A DNA stretch of 64,000 nucleotides from CAZABC01 sp964483405. Lineage in GTDB: Bacteria; Chloroflexota; Limnocylindria; Limnocylindrales; CSP1-4. The translations under genes and the position numbers were made by a program. Of the stretch, positions 45,989 to 54,101 are shown one piece after another. The stretch spans positions 16,394 to 80,393 of the forward strand of contig CAZABC010000008.1 in assembly GCA_964483405.1 (NCBI GenBank). Direction: 5' to 3'. Under the pieces are notes generated by a model. The model saw only the letters and a list, made by a program, of their open reading frames with translations, was not told the origin of the DNA and made no database searches. Position 1 is the first letter of the stretch, and the number at the start of each line of letters is the position of its first letter.

Positions 45989-46669
45989 ATGAGCGTCGTC
46001 CGCCATCCTGCCGCCATGCCGGCTCGGACCCATCGGACGTCGATCGCGACCGCACGCGCGCAGGCCGACCTGGCGACCGCGGCCCAGGAGCTGCGCGCCG
46101 CCCGGATCGACATCGGCCTGAGCCAGGCCGACGTCGCGCGGGCAGTTCGGCTCTCGGGCTCGCAGGTCAGTCGGATCGAGCGCGGGCTCGCCTCGACCGT
46201 CAGCCTCGCGACGCTCGGTCGGATCGGCGCGGTGGTCGGCATTGAGGTCCGGCTGCGCGCCTTCCCGTCCGGTTCCCCGCTTCGCGATCGCGCCCATCTC
46301 GAGCTGCTCGCGCGGCTCCGTCGGTCGGTCCATCCCGACCTCGCCTGGCGGACCGAGGTCCCGCTACCGATCCGCGGCGATCGGCGGGCATGGGACGCGA
46401 CGATCTCGACACGCTCGTGGACGGTCGGGGTCGAGGCAGAGACGCGGCCGACCGACGTGCAGGCCCTCCTCCGCCGGCTGAACCTGAAGCGACGCGACGC
46501 CGGGGTCGACGCGGTGATCCTGCTGCTGGCGGCGACCCGCCACAACCGGGCCCTCATCCGGGCGCTCGACGAGACGCTCCGGGCGGCATTCCCGGTGCCC
46601 GGACCAGCGGCCCTCAGGCGGCTGGCGGCAGGTCAGGGGCCAGGTGGCAGCGCGATCATCCTCCTGTGA
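45989..46669 (+). CDS. XRE-family HTH protein with nuclease-like C-terminal domain
   Basis: A 226-residue protein. The N-terminal Cro/C1-type HTH is at about 35-85 (LRAARIDIGLSQADVARAVRLSGSQVSRIERGLASTVSLATLGRIGAVVG). The C-terminal half has AWDATIS, then VGVEAETRPTDVQALLRRLNLKRRD and VDAVILLLAATRHNRALI, a spacing of Asp, E-x-E and Gln/Lys that recalls PD-(D/E)XK folds. I cannot tell whether it cuts DNA or only senses a ligand. The ATG at 45989 follows GGAG by 6 bp; a later ATG at 46016 also fits. It may be part of a defence or toxin-antitoxin-like module, but no partner gene is visible. Confidence 0.75.
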   Translation: MSVVRHPAAMPARTHRTSIATARAQADLATAAQELRAARIDIGLSQADVARAVRLSGSQVSRIERGLASTVSLATLGRIGAVVGIEVRLRAFPSGSPLRDRAHLELLARLRRSVHPDLAWRTEVPLPIRGDRRAWDATISTRSWTVGVEAETRPTDVQALLRRLNLKRRDAGVDAVILLLAATRHNRALIRALDETLRAAFPVPGPAALRRLAAGQGPGGSAIILL

Positions 46670-46843
46670 CGAGGCCACGAGCGGGGCGAGGGCTGCGGTC
46701 GGCGCGGGGGCTTCGCGAGGGCTTCGCGGGAGCGCCGTCGCGAGGCAGCACGCGAGAGGCACCGGGTGCGGGTGCCGCGTAGGGGCCGCGTGAGAGCCGC
46801 GCGTGGGGGCCGCTTGGGGGGCAGGTGGCTCGCCGGGCCCTGC

Positions 46844-48419
46844 TCAGGCGACGGCACGGGCGGCCGTCGCGGGCACCCCCGTGCCGCCCAACACCCCGAG
46901 CACCCGCTCCGCCGCGGCCCGGCCCTGCGAGACGCAGTCGGGGATCCCGACGCCGCGGTACGGCGCTCCGGCGAGGAGGACGGTCGGCGCCGCGGCCGCC
47001 AGCGCGCGCTCGATGGCCGCGACCCGCTCGAGGTGCCCGACGGTGTAGCGCGGCATCGCCCCGCTCCAGCGCGCGACCCGGGCGAGCGACGGCTCGCCCC
47101 GCGCGCTGAGCGCCCGTGCGATGTCGGCCCGGGCCAGCGCGACGAGGGCCTGGTCGGACCCGGCGAGCGCCGGCCCGTCGGCGACGAAGGCCCGCAGGAG
47201 GACCGTGTCGTCCGGCGCCCGACCCGGCCACTTGCCCGACGAGATCGTGCAGGCGGCGATCCCGAGCGCCTCGTCGGCCGGCACGAGGAAGCCGTGCCCG
47301 ACCGGTGGCGTCGCAAAGGCCGACCACGGGTAGGCGAGGGTGACGATGGCCGTCGAGCCGTGCGGGATGGCGCCGAGCAGGGCGGGCAGCTCGGGAGCCT
47401 GCGGTACGACCGACCCGAGGATCGCGGCGGCGGCCGGGGCGGACGTCGTGACGACGACGGCGTCGGCGACGATGACCGAGCCATCGGAGAGGTGTGCGAC
47501 GGTCCCGCCCGCGCGTCGCTCGAGCGAGGTCAGCGCGACGCCGGTCCGGATCTCGACGCCCGGCAGCGACCGGGCGGTCGCGGCGAGGACGTCGGTCAGC
47601 CGTCCCATCCCGCCGGCGAGGCTGACGAACATCCCGAGCGACCGTCGCGGGCCGGCGGGAGCGCCGCCAGAGGACGGGGCACCGGGAGACGGGGCACCGG
47701 GAGACGAGGCACCGGACGACGAGGCACCGGACGACGGATGGCCGGGGGTCGGCCCCGGCGCCGTCGCCGCTTCCCGCGCCCTGGCCGCCGAGCGGGCCTG
47801 GGCGCGCCCCTGGGCGAGGCCGGCGAACAGCAGGCTCCGATGGTCGCGCTCGGCGTCGCGGAGCGTCGGGACGACCGCGTCGAGCGAGAGCTCGTCGATC
47901 GGGGTGCCGTAGATGCCGCCGACGAGCGGGCCGGCCAGCCGCTCGACGAGCGCGTCCCCCAGGCGCCGCCGCAGGAACGCGCCGACCGCCACGTCGCCGG
48001 GCGGCAGCACCCGCGGCATCACGACGTCGAGACCCATCCGCGCCTTCTCGGGCCACGAGAACAGGCGCGTCCGGGCGAACGGCATGGCCCGGGTCGGCAG
48101 GACGAGGCCGAGGCCCTCGGGCATCGGCACGAGCCGTCCCCGGTGGACGATGAAGACGCCGCGCGGCTCGCGGACGCCGACGAGCTCGTCGCCGAGCCCG
48201 AGCTCGCGGGCCAGCTCGAGCGCCGCCGGCCGGGTCGCGATGACCGAGTCCGGACCCTCCTCGACGAGCAGGTCGCCTACGCGCTCGGTCCGGACCTTGC
48301 CGCCGAGCCGCCCATCGGCCTCGACGAGCGTCACCGGCACGCCCGACCGGCCGAGGGCATACGCGGCCGTCAGCCCGGTGATGCCGCCGCCGATGACGAG
48401 GATGCCCACGCCGCCCGTC
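46844..48419 (-). CDS. hemY: Protoporphyrinogen/coproporphyrinogen III oxidase (HemY)
   Basis: An FAD enzyme that aromatises the porphyrinogen ring. The 524-residue protein starts GILVIGGGITGLTAAYALGRSG (FAD-binding) and has EADGRLGGKVRTERVGDLLVEEGPDSVIATRP, AFLRRRLGDALVERLAGPLVGGIYGTP, and the C-terminal PRYTVGHLERVAAIE...LLAGAPYRGVGIPDCVSQGR signature. A Ser/Gly/Ala/Pro insertion of about 40 residues interrupts the middle. The GTG at 48419 puts the FAD motif at the N-terminus as usual; it lies 21 bp after the radical SAM gene. In monoderm lineages this enzyme usually oxidises coproporphyrinogen. Confidence 0.92.
47670..47738. repeat. Tandem 15-bp-type repeats inside hemY
   Basis: Repeats built on GGGGCACCGGGAGAC and GAGGCACCGGACGAC encode the SSGAP/SPGAP insertion. 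Multiple of three, so the reading frame is kept. Confidence 0.7.
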
Positions 48420-48440
48420 CCGTGCCGCCCGCCGCCCGCC

Positions 48441-49582
48441 CTACGCCGGTGGGACGAAGGGGCAGAGCGGATCGGACTCGAGCTCGTCGCCGGTCCAGGC
48501 GTACGCCCGGGCCCGCGAGCCGCCGCACCAGTCGCGGTACGGGCAGCGTCCGCAGCGGCCCTTGTAGGCGGTGACGTCGCGCAGCCGCCGGAAGACCTCG
48601 TGGTCGCGGTAGAGGTCGACGACGCTCGACTCGCGGACGTTGCCGACGACGATCGGCAGGAAACCCGACGGGTAGACCGAGCCATCGTTCGAGACGAACA
48701 TGATCCCGTTGCCGTCGCGGATCCCGAAGCCCCGTCCGACCGAGGTCCGCTCGATGGCCGCCCGGTCGAGCCCCTCCTCCTCCATCGCCTTGACGGCGAC
48801 GCGCCGGTAGTGGGTCGCCTCGGTCGTCTTGATGATGAACGGCGCCTCCTTCGAGCGCTCGTACAGCCAGGCGTTGAGCCGCTCGGATTCGGCCGGGCTG
48901 ATCTCGCGCAGCGCCGTCCCGCGCCCGACCGAGATGAGGAAGAAGAGGCTCCAGCGGAGGATGTCGAGCGAGCCCATCAGGTCGTAGACGGCCGGCAGGT
49001 CCGGCAGCGTCTCGTCGGTGACGAGCGTGTTGACCTGGAGCGGCAAGCCGAGCTCGCGGGCCCAGCCCGCGGCACGGATCGTCGCCTCGAACGTGCCCGG
49101 GACGCCGCGGAAGCCGTCGTGCCGCTCGGCGTCCGAGCCGTCGATGCTGAGCGACATCGTCTGGATGCCGGCGTCACGGAGCCGCTCGAGGACCTCGGGG
49201 GTCATCTCCGGCGTCGCCGCGGGCGCGAGCGAGGCGCCGATGCCGCGGGCCGTCGCGCCGGCCACGAGCTCGGCCAGGTCGCGCCGCCGGAGCGGGTCGC
49301 CACCGGTGAAGACGACGTGCGGGTACGGCTGGCCGAACCCGGTGATGTCGTCGAGGAGCCGGAAGCCCTCCGCGGTCGTCAGCTCGCGCGGGTCCGGCTC
49401 GGCCATCGCCGACGCCCGGCAGTGCCGGCAGACCAGCCCGCAGGCGAGGGTGGTCTCCCAGTAGACGAGCATCGGAGCACGGGCGTAGACCCAGCCCTCG
49501 GCCTGGACCGAGCCGACCGGCAGCGCCCCGCCGGGGTGGCCGCCGGGGTGGCCGCCGGGGTGACCCGCGGGATGCCCGGGGG
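48441..49582 (-). CDS. Radical SAM/SPASM protein, AhbD/NirJ-like, 5' end at gap
   Basis: A radical SAM enzyme with RAPMLVYWETTLACGLVCRHCRASA (CX3CX2C binds the first [4Fe-4S]), VVFTGGDPLRRRDL, and a SPASM-type C-terminus CGRCPYRDWCGGSRARAYAWTGDELESDPLC that closely follows the AhbD/NirJ pattern. AhbD removes two propionates from iron-coproporphyrin to give heme, and NirJ acts on heme d1. In a heme operon with hemH and hemY but no visible hemQ, hemF or hemN, decarboxylation of coproheme is the attractive role (inference). About 30 residues before the RAP motif include a GHPGG repeat and run into the N gap, so the start is not visible; an ATG at 49472 is probably internal. Confidence 0.85.
49530..49567. 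repeat. 12-bp tandem repeats next to gap 3
   Basis: CCGCCGGGGTGG units repeated about three times just left of the gap. Read on the minus strand they encode GHPGG. Such repeats probably caused the assembly break. Confidence 0.7.
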
Positions 49583-49682
49583 NNNNNNNNNNNNNNNNNN
49601 NNNNNNNNNNNNNNNNNNNNNNNNNNNNNNNNNNNNNNNNNNNNNNNNNNNNNNNNNNNNNNNNNNNNNNNNNNNNNNNNNN
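49583..49682. other. Assembly gap 3 (100 N) between hemH and the radical SAM gene
   Basis: Hides the C-terminal end of hemH and the start of the radical SAM gene. True length unknown. Confidence 0.95.
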
Positions 49683-50608
49683 GCGAGGGCCTCGGTCGGG
49701 CGGGCGAGCGCGGCGGCGGCCACGTCGGCCAGCCCCGCGATGAAGGTCGGGTCGTCGTTCATCGAGCGCGCCCGCTCGAGGCGGATCCCCACCTCGCGCG
49801 CGACGCCCTGGGCCTCGATGTCGATGTCGTAGAGGACCTCGAGGTGGTCGGCCACGAACCCGACCGGACGGACGACGAGCTCGCGGACCCCGTCCGCGGC
49901 CAGCCGCCGGATCTCGGCGAGGATGTCGGGGCCCAGCCAGGGCTCGCCGGTCCGGCCGGCGCTCTGGAAGGCGAACTCGTAGCGCGCCAGCCCGAGCCGG
50001 CCGGCGACGAGGGCGGCCGTCGCGGCGAGCTCGGCAGGGTAGACGTCGCCCTCGGCGACGACCCGGGCCGGCAGGCTGTGGGCGGTGAACATGACCCGCA
50101 CGGCCGACGGGTCGGCGAACCGCTCGAGCGCCTCGCGGGTCGTCTCGGCGAGCGCCTCGATGAAGCGCGGCTCGTCGTGCCACGAGTCGACGAAGACGAC
50201 CTCGGGCGGCTCGGGCAGCCGCTCGAGGGCGGCGTCGACCGCCCGCCGGTAGCCGGCCGCGTTCGACGACCGCTGGGGGGCCATCGCGATCGCGACGATC
50301 CGCCGGACGCCGTCGGCCGCCATCCGGGCGACGACCTCGCCGATCCGCGGCTCGATGTGGCGCATCCCCGCGTAGACGGGCATCGGCGTGCCCCGACCGG
50401 CGAGCTCGGTCTCGAGCGCCGCCCGCTGGCGCTCGACGATCCGCGACAGCGGCGAGCCGCCGCCGATCGCCCGGTATCGCCCGAGGAGCTCCTCGAGCAG
50501 CTCGGGGGTCGGCGGGCTGCCGCGCCGGATGTCGGTGTAGTACGCCTCGACCTGGTCGAGCCGGTCCGGGCTGCCGTAGGCCATGAGGAGGACGGCGGTG
50601 TCGGACAT
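49683..50608 (-). CDS. hemH: Ferrochelatase, 3' end in gap
   Basis: Inserts Fe2+ into porphyrin. About 308 residues are visible, starting LLMAYGSPDRLDQVEAYYTDIRRG and including GGGSPL, VYAGMRHIEP, IVAIAMAPQRSSNAAGY, VMFTAHSLPARV (metal-proximal His) and GFVADHLEVLYDIDIEAQ with the conserved Glu. The sequence ends at the gap just where the C-terminal helix closes, so only a few residues and the stop are missing. As in Firmicutes/Actinobacteria types, the substrate may be coproporphyrin III. ATG at 50608; 11 bp after hemE. Confidence 0.93.
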
Positions 50609-50619
50609 GGGACGCTCCT

Positions 50620-51762
50620 TCAGGACGCGGACGGCGCCGGGCCGGCGACCGCAGGGTCGGTGTCCGCGGGGTCTCCGGCACCCGCCCCGTCACGAGCGCT
50701 CGCCCCGTCACGGGCGCTCGTCGCATGAACGAGCTCGACGAGACGGGCGAGGACGTCGGGGTCGGTCGCGGGCAGGACACCGTGGCCGAGGTTGAAGACA
50801 TGGCCGGGTCGGCCGGCGGCCCCCTCGAGGATCCAGCGGGTCGTGGCCTCGACGCCGCTCCACGGGCCGAGGAGGAGGACCGGGTCGAGGTTGCCCTGGA
50901 CGCCGCGATCGCCGACCCTGGCCCAGCCGTCGGCGATGGCGATCCGCCAGTCGAGGCCGATGACGTCGCCGCCCGCGTCGGCCTGGAGGGCCAGCAGCCC
51001 CGCGGTCCCGACGCCGAAGTGGATGGTCGGGACGCCGAGCCCGGCCACGCCGGCGAACAGCCGCCGCATCCACGGCCCGACCGAGCGCGCGTAGTCGAAC
51101 GGCGAGAGCCCACCGACCCAGGAGTCGAAGACCTGGACCGCCTGGGCCCCGGCCGCCACCTGGGCGCCGAGGTAGCGGATCGTCATCTCGACGAGGACGT
51201 CCATCAGCGCCGCCCACGTCGCGGGCTCGGCGTGCATGAGCGCCTTCGTCCGGACGAACTCGCGCGACGGACCGCCCTCGACGAGGTAGCAGGCGAGGGT
51301 GAACGGCGCGCCGGCGAAGCCGATGAGCGGGACCGGTGAGGCGGCCCTGATCGTCCGGATCGCGCCGAGCAGCGGCGCGACCGCCTCGTCCGGCTCGAAC
51401 GACCGGAGCGCGGCGACGTCGGCCGCCGTCCGGACCGGCCGGGCGATGACCGGACCGACCTTCTCGACGATGTCGAACTCGACGCCGAGCCCGGCGAACG
51501 GGGTCGTGATGTCGGCGAAGAGGATGGCCGCGTCGACGCCGAGCCGGCGGACCGGCTGGAGGGTGACCTCGGCGCAGAGGTCGGCGTCGCGGGTGATCTC
51601 GAGGAGCGTCGCCCGCTCGCGGATCGCCCGGTACTCGGGCAGCGCGCGGCCGGCCTGGCGCATGAACCAGACGGGGGTCGCGTCGACCGGCTCGCGTCGA
51701 CAGGCCCGCAGGAACCGGTCGTTCAGGCGCCCGGCGTCGCTGGGGCGCGCGGCGTCGCTCAT
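50620..51762 (-). CDS. hemE: Uroporphyrinogen decarboxylase
   Basis: Converts uroporphyrinogen III to coproporphyrinogen III. The 380-residue protein has the signatures PVWFMRQAGRALPEYRAIRE (Arg residues bind substrate), AILFADITTPFAGLGVEFDI (catalytic Asp), GFAGAPFTLACYLVEGG, FDSWVGGLSP and FNLGHGVLPATDPD. A low-complexity ARDGASARDGAGAGD tail follows the normal C-terminus. It overlaps hemL by 4 bp. Confidence 0.96.
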   Translation of the reverse strand: MSDAARPSDAGRLNDRFLRACRREPVDATPVWFMRQAGRALPEYRAIRERATLLEITRDADLCAEVTLQPVRRLGVDAAILFADITTPFAGLGVEFDIVEKVGPVIARPVRTAADVAALRSFEPDEAVAPLLGAIRTIRAASPVPLIGFAGAPFTLACYLVEGGPSREFVRTKALMHAEPATWAALMDVLVEMTIRYLGAQVAAGAQAVQVFDSWVGGLSPFDYARSVGPWMRRLFAGVAGLGVPTIHFGVGTAGLLALQADAGGDVIGLDWRIAIADGWARVGDRGVQGNLDPVLLLGPWSGVEATTRWILEGAAGRPGHVFNLGHGVLPATDPDVLARLVELVHATSARDGASARDGAGAGDPADTDPAVAGPAPSAS

Positions 51763-53042
51763 GCCAGCAGGGCGGCCCGGACCGCCTCGAGCGTCGCCTC
51801 GACCTCGGCCGGCCCGTGGGCCCCCGAGACGAACCAGGCCTCGAACTGGGACGGCGGCAGGAGGACGCCGGCCTCGAGCATCGCCGCGAAGAAGCGGGCG
51901 TAGGCGGCTCGGTCGCTCGCGAGCGCCTCGTCGCCGTTCCGCGGCGCCCCGGCCCGGAAGAACAGGGTGAGCAGCGACCCGACCCGGGCGACGGCCGCCT
52001 CGCGGCCGGTCTCGGCGATCGCCGCGGCGATCCCCGCCTCGAGCGCGGCGCCGGTCGCCTCGAGCCGCTCGTAGACCTCGGGCGTCAGCCGCTCGAGCGT
52101 CGCCAGCCCGGCCACCATCGTCAGCGGGTGGCCCGACAGCGTCCCGGCCTGGTAGACCGGGCCCTCGGGCGCGATGTGGGCCATCAGGTCCGCCCGCCCG
52201 CCGTAGACCCCGACCGGCATCCCGCCACCGACGATCTTGCCGAGCGTCGTGAGGTCGGGCGTGACGCCGTAGCGGGCCTGGGCGCCGCCGGCCGCGACGC
52301 GGAAGCCGGTGATGACCTCGTCGAAGATCAGGAGCGCGCCATGGGCCGTGGTCAGCGCCCGGAGGCCCTCGAGGAAGCCCGGCGGCGGGGCGATGACCCC
52401 GACGTTCGCCGCGACCGGCTCGACGATGACCGCCGCGATGCGCCCCGGGTGAGCTTCGAACGCGGCGGCGACGGCTGCCGTGTCGCCGTAGGGGACGACG
52501 ACCGTGTCCCGGGCGGCCCCGAGGGTGACCCCGGCGGAGCCCGGCATCGCGAGCGTCGCGAGGCCGGACCCGGCGTCGACGAGGAGCGCGTCGGCATGGC
52601 CGTGGTAGCCGCCGCCGAACTTGACGACGAGCTCGCGGCCGGTCGCCCCGCGGGCCAGCCGGATCGCGCTCATGACCGCCTCGGTCCCCGAGGAGGTGAA
52701 GCGGAGCTGCTCCAGCGACGGCATCGCCGCCCGGATCGCCGCCCCGAGGGCGACCTCGCCGGGACCGGTCGCGCCGAGGGCGAAGCCGCGGAGGGCGGCC
52801 TCGCGGACAGCCGCGACGACGTCAGGCTGGGCGTGGCCGAGGATCGCGGGGCCCCACGAGCCGATGTAGTCGACGTACCAGCGGCCGTCGGCGTCGCGAA
52901 CGCGCGGGCCCTCGCCGGCCTCGAGGACGAGCGGCGGGACGCCGACCGAGCGGAACGCCCGGACGGGGCTGTTGACCCCGCCCGGGAAGAGGTCCCGGGC
53001 CTCGGCGACGAGGGATGCCTGACGGGAGGCGGCGACGGTCAT
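51759..53042 (-). CDS. hemL: Glutamate-1-semialdehyde 2,1-aminomutase
   Basis: A PLP enzyme that makes 5-aminolevulinate from glutamate-1-semialdehyde (C5 pathway, with HemA). The 427-residue protein contains FPGGVNSPVRAF, YIGSWGPAILGHAQP, FTSSGTEAVMSAIRLARGATGR, KFGGGYHGHADALL, LLIFDEVITGFRVAAGGAQARYGVTPDL and TLGKIVGGGMPVGVYGG with the PLP lysine. It lies 3 bp after hemB. Confidence 0.96.
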   Translation of the reverse strand: MTVAASRQASLVAEARDLFPGGVNSPVRAFRSVGVPPLVLEAGEGPRVRDADGRWYVDYIGSWGPAILGHAQPDVVAAVREAALRGFALGATGPGEVALGAAIRAAMPSLEQLRFTSSGTEAVMSAIRLARGATGRELVVKFGGGYHGHADALLVDAGSGLATLAMPGSAGVTLGAARDTVVVPYGDTAAVAAAFEAHPGRIAAVIVEPVAANVGVIAPPPGFLEGLRALTTAHGALLIFDEVITGFRVAAGGAQARYGVTPDLTTLGKIVGGGMPVGVYGGRADLMAHIAPEGPVYQAGTLSGHPLTMVAGLATLERLTPEVYERLEATGAALEAGIAAAIAETGREAAVARVGSLLTLFFRAGAPRNGDEALASDRAAYARFFAAMLEAGVLLPPSQFEAWFVSGAHGPAEVEATLEAVRAALLA

Positions 53043-53045
53043 CGG

Positions 53046-54101
53046 TCAGTCCTCGGCGAGCCAGCCGGCCAGATCGGCCGCGGCATAGGTGATGACGAAG
53101 TCCGCGCCGGCGCGGACGATCGAGACGGCGGCCTCGAGGTGGGCCCGGCGGCGGTCGAGCCAGCCGAGCCGGGCGGCGGCCTCGATCGCGGCGTACTCGC
53201 CGCTCACCTGGTAGGCGCCGACCGGGAGATCGAAGCGGGTTCGGGCCGCGGCGAGGATGTCGAGCGAGGGCATCCCCGGCTTGACGAGGAGCATGTCGGC
53301 GCCCTCGGCCACGTCGACGGCCATCTCGCGCATCGCCTCGCGGCGGTTGGCGGGGTCCATCTGGTAGCCGCGCCGGTCGCCGAACGCGGGCGCCGAGTCG
53401 GCGGCGTCGCGGAACGGCCCGTAGAAGGCCGAGGCGGTCTTCGCGGCGTAGGCGATGATCGCCGTGTCGCCGAAGCCCTCGTCGTCGAGGGCGGTCCGGA
53501 TGGCCCGGATCTGACCATCCATCATCGCGCTCGGGGCGACGATGTCGGCACCGGCCCGGGCCTGCGAGACGGCCGTCTGGGCGAGCCGCGCGATCGCGGC
53601 GTCGTTGTCGACCCGGCCGTCGGCGAGGAGCGGCCCGCAGTGGCCATGGTCGGTGTACTCGCAGAGGCAGGAGTCGGCGACGACGACCAGGTCGGGATCG
53701 GCCTCGCGGATCCGGGCCAGCGTCTCCTGGACGATGCCGTCGGCGACCCAGGCGCCGGTCCCGATCGCGTCCTTGGCGTCCGGCAGGCCGAACAGGATGA
53801 TCCCGCCGACTTGGAGCGCGGCGAGGCGGCGGGCTTCGACGACGGCCTCGTCGGGCGAGAGCCGGTCGACGCCGGGCATCGAGGCGATGGGCTGACGGGT
53901 CCCCTGCCCCGGCTGGACGAAGAGCGGCGCAACGAGCTGGCGCGGGTGGACCCGCGTCTCGCGGACGAAGGCACGCAGGGCGGCGGTCCGGCGCGTCCGC
54001 CGGAGCCGGTCGGTCGGCGGCGGGACCACCGGCGGCGTGTCGGCGGCGGGCGTCGCGCCGGGCTCGGGGACGGCCGCGGGTCGCGCGAGGAAGGTGGTCA
54101 T
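53046..54101 (-). CDS. hemB: Delta-aminolevulinic acid dehydratase
   Basis: Condenses two aminolevulinates to porphobilinogen. The 351-residue protein has a Pro-rich N-terminal extension of about 30 residues and then RLRRTRRTAALRAFVRETR, LVAPLFVQPG, the metal-binding VVADSCLCEYTDHGHCG, APSAMMDGQI, AYAAKTASAFYGPFRDAA (catalytic Lys), MLLVKPGMPSLD (Schiff-base Lys) and YQVSGEYAAIEAAA. The Cys residues suggest a Zn-type enzyme. ATGA overlap with hemCD. Confidence 0.95.
   Translation of the reverse strand: MTTFLARPAAVPEPGATPAADTPPVVPPPTDRLRRTRRTAALRAFVRETRVHPRQLVAPLFVQPGQGTRQPIASMPGVDRLSPDEAVVEARRLAALQVGGIILFGLPDAKDAIGTGAWVADGIVQETLARIREADPDLVVVADSCLCEYTDHGHCGPLLADGRVDNDAAIARLAQTAVSQARAGADIVAPSAMMDGQIRAIRTALDDEGFGDTAIIAYAAKTASAFYGPFRDAADSAPAFGDRRGYQMDPANRREAMREMAVDVAEGADMLLVKPGMPSLDILAAARTRFDLPVGAYQVSGEYAAIEAAARLGWLDRRRAHLEAAVSIVRAGADFVITYAAADLAGWLAED

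Noticed and set aside
49530..49567. Short regular repeats as a CRISPR remnant
   Set aside because: 12-bp units without spacers, in frame with the coding sequence; simple slippage repeats.
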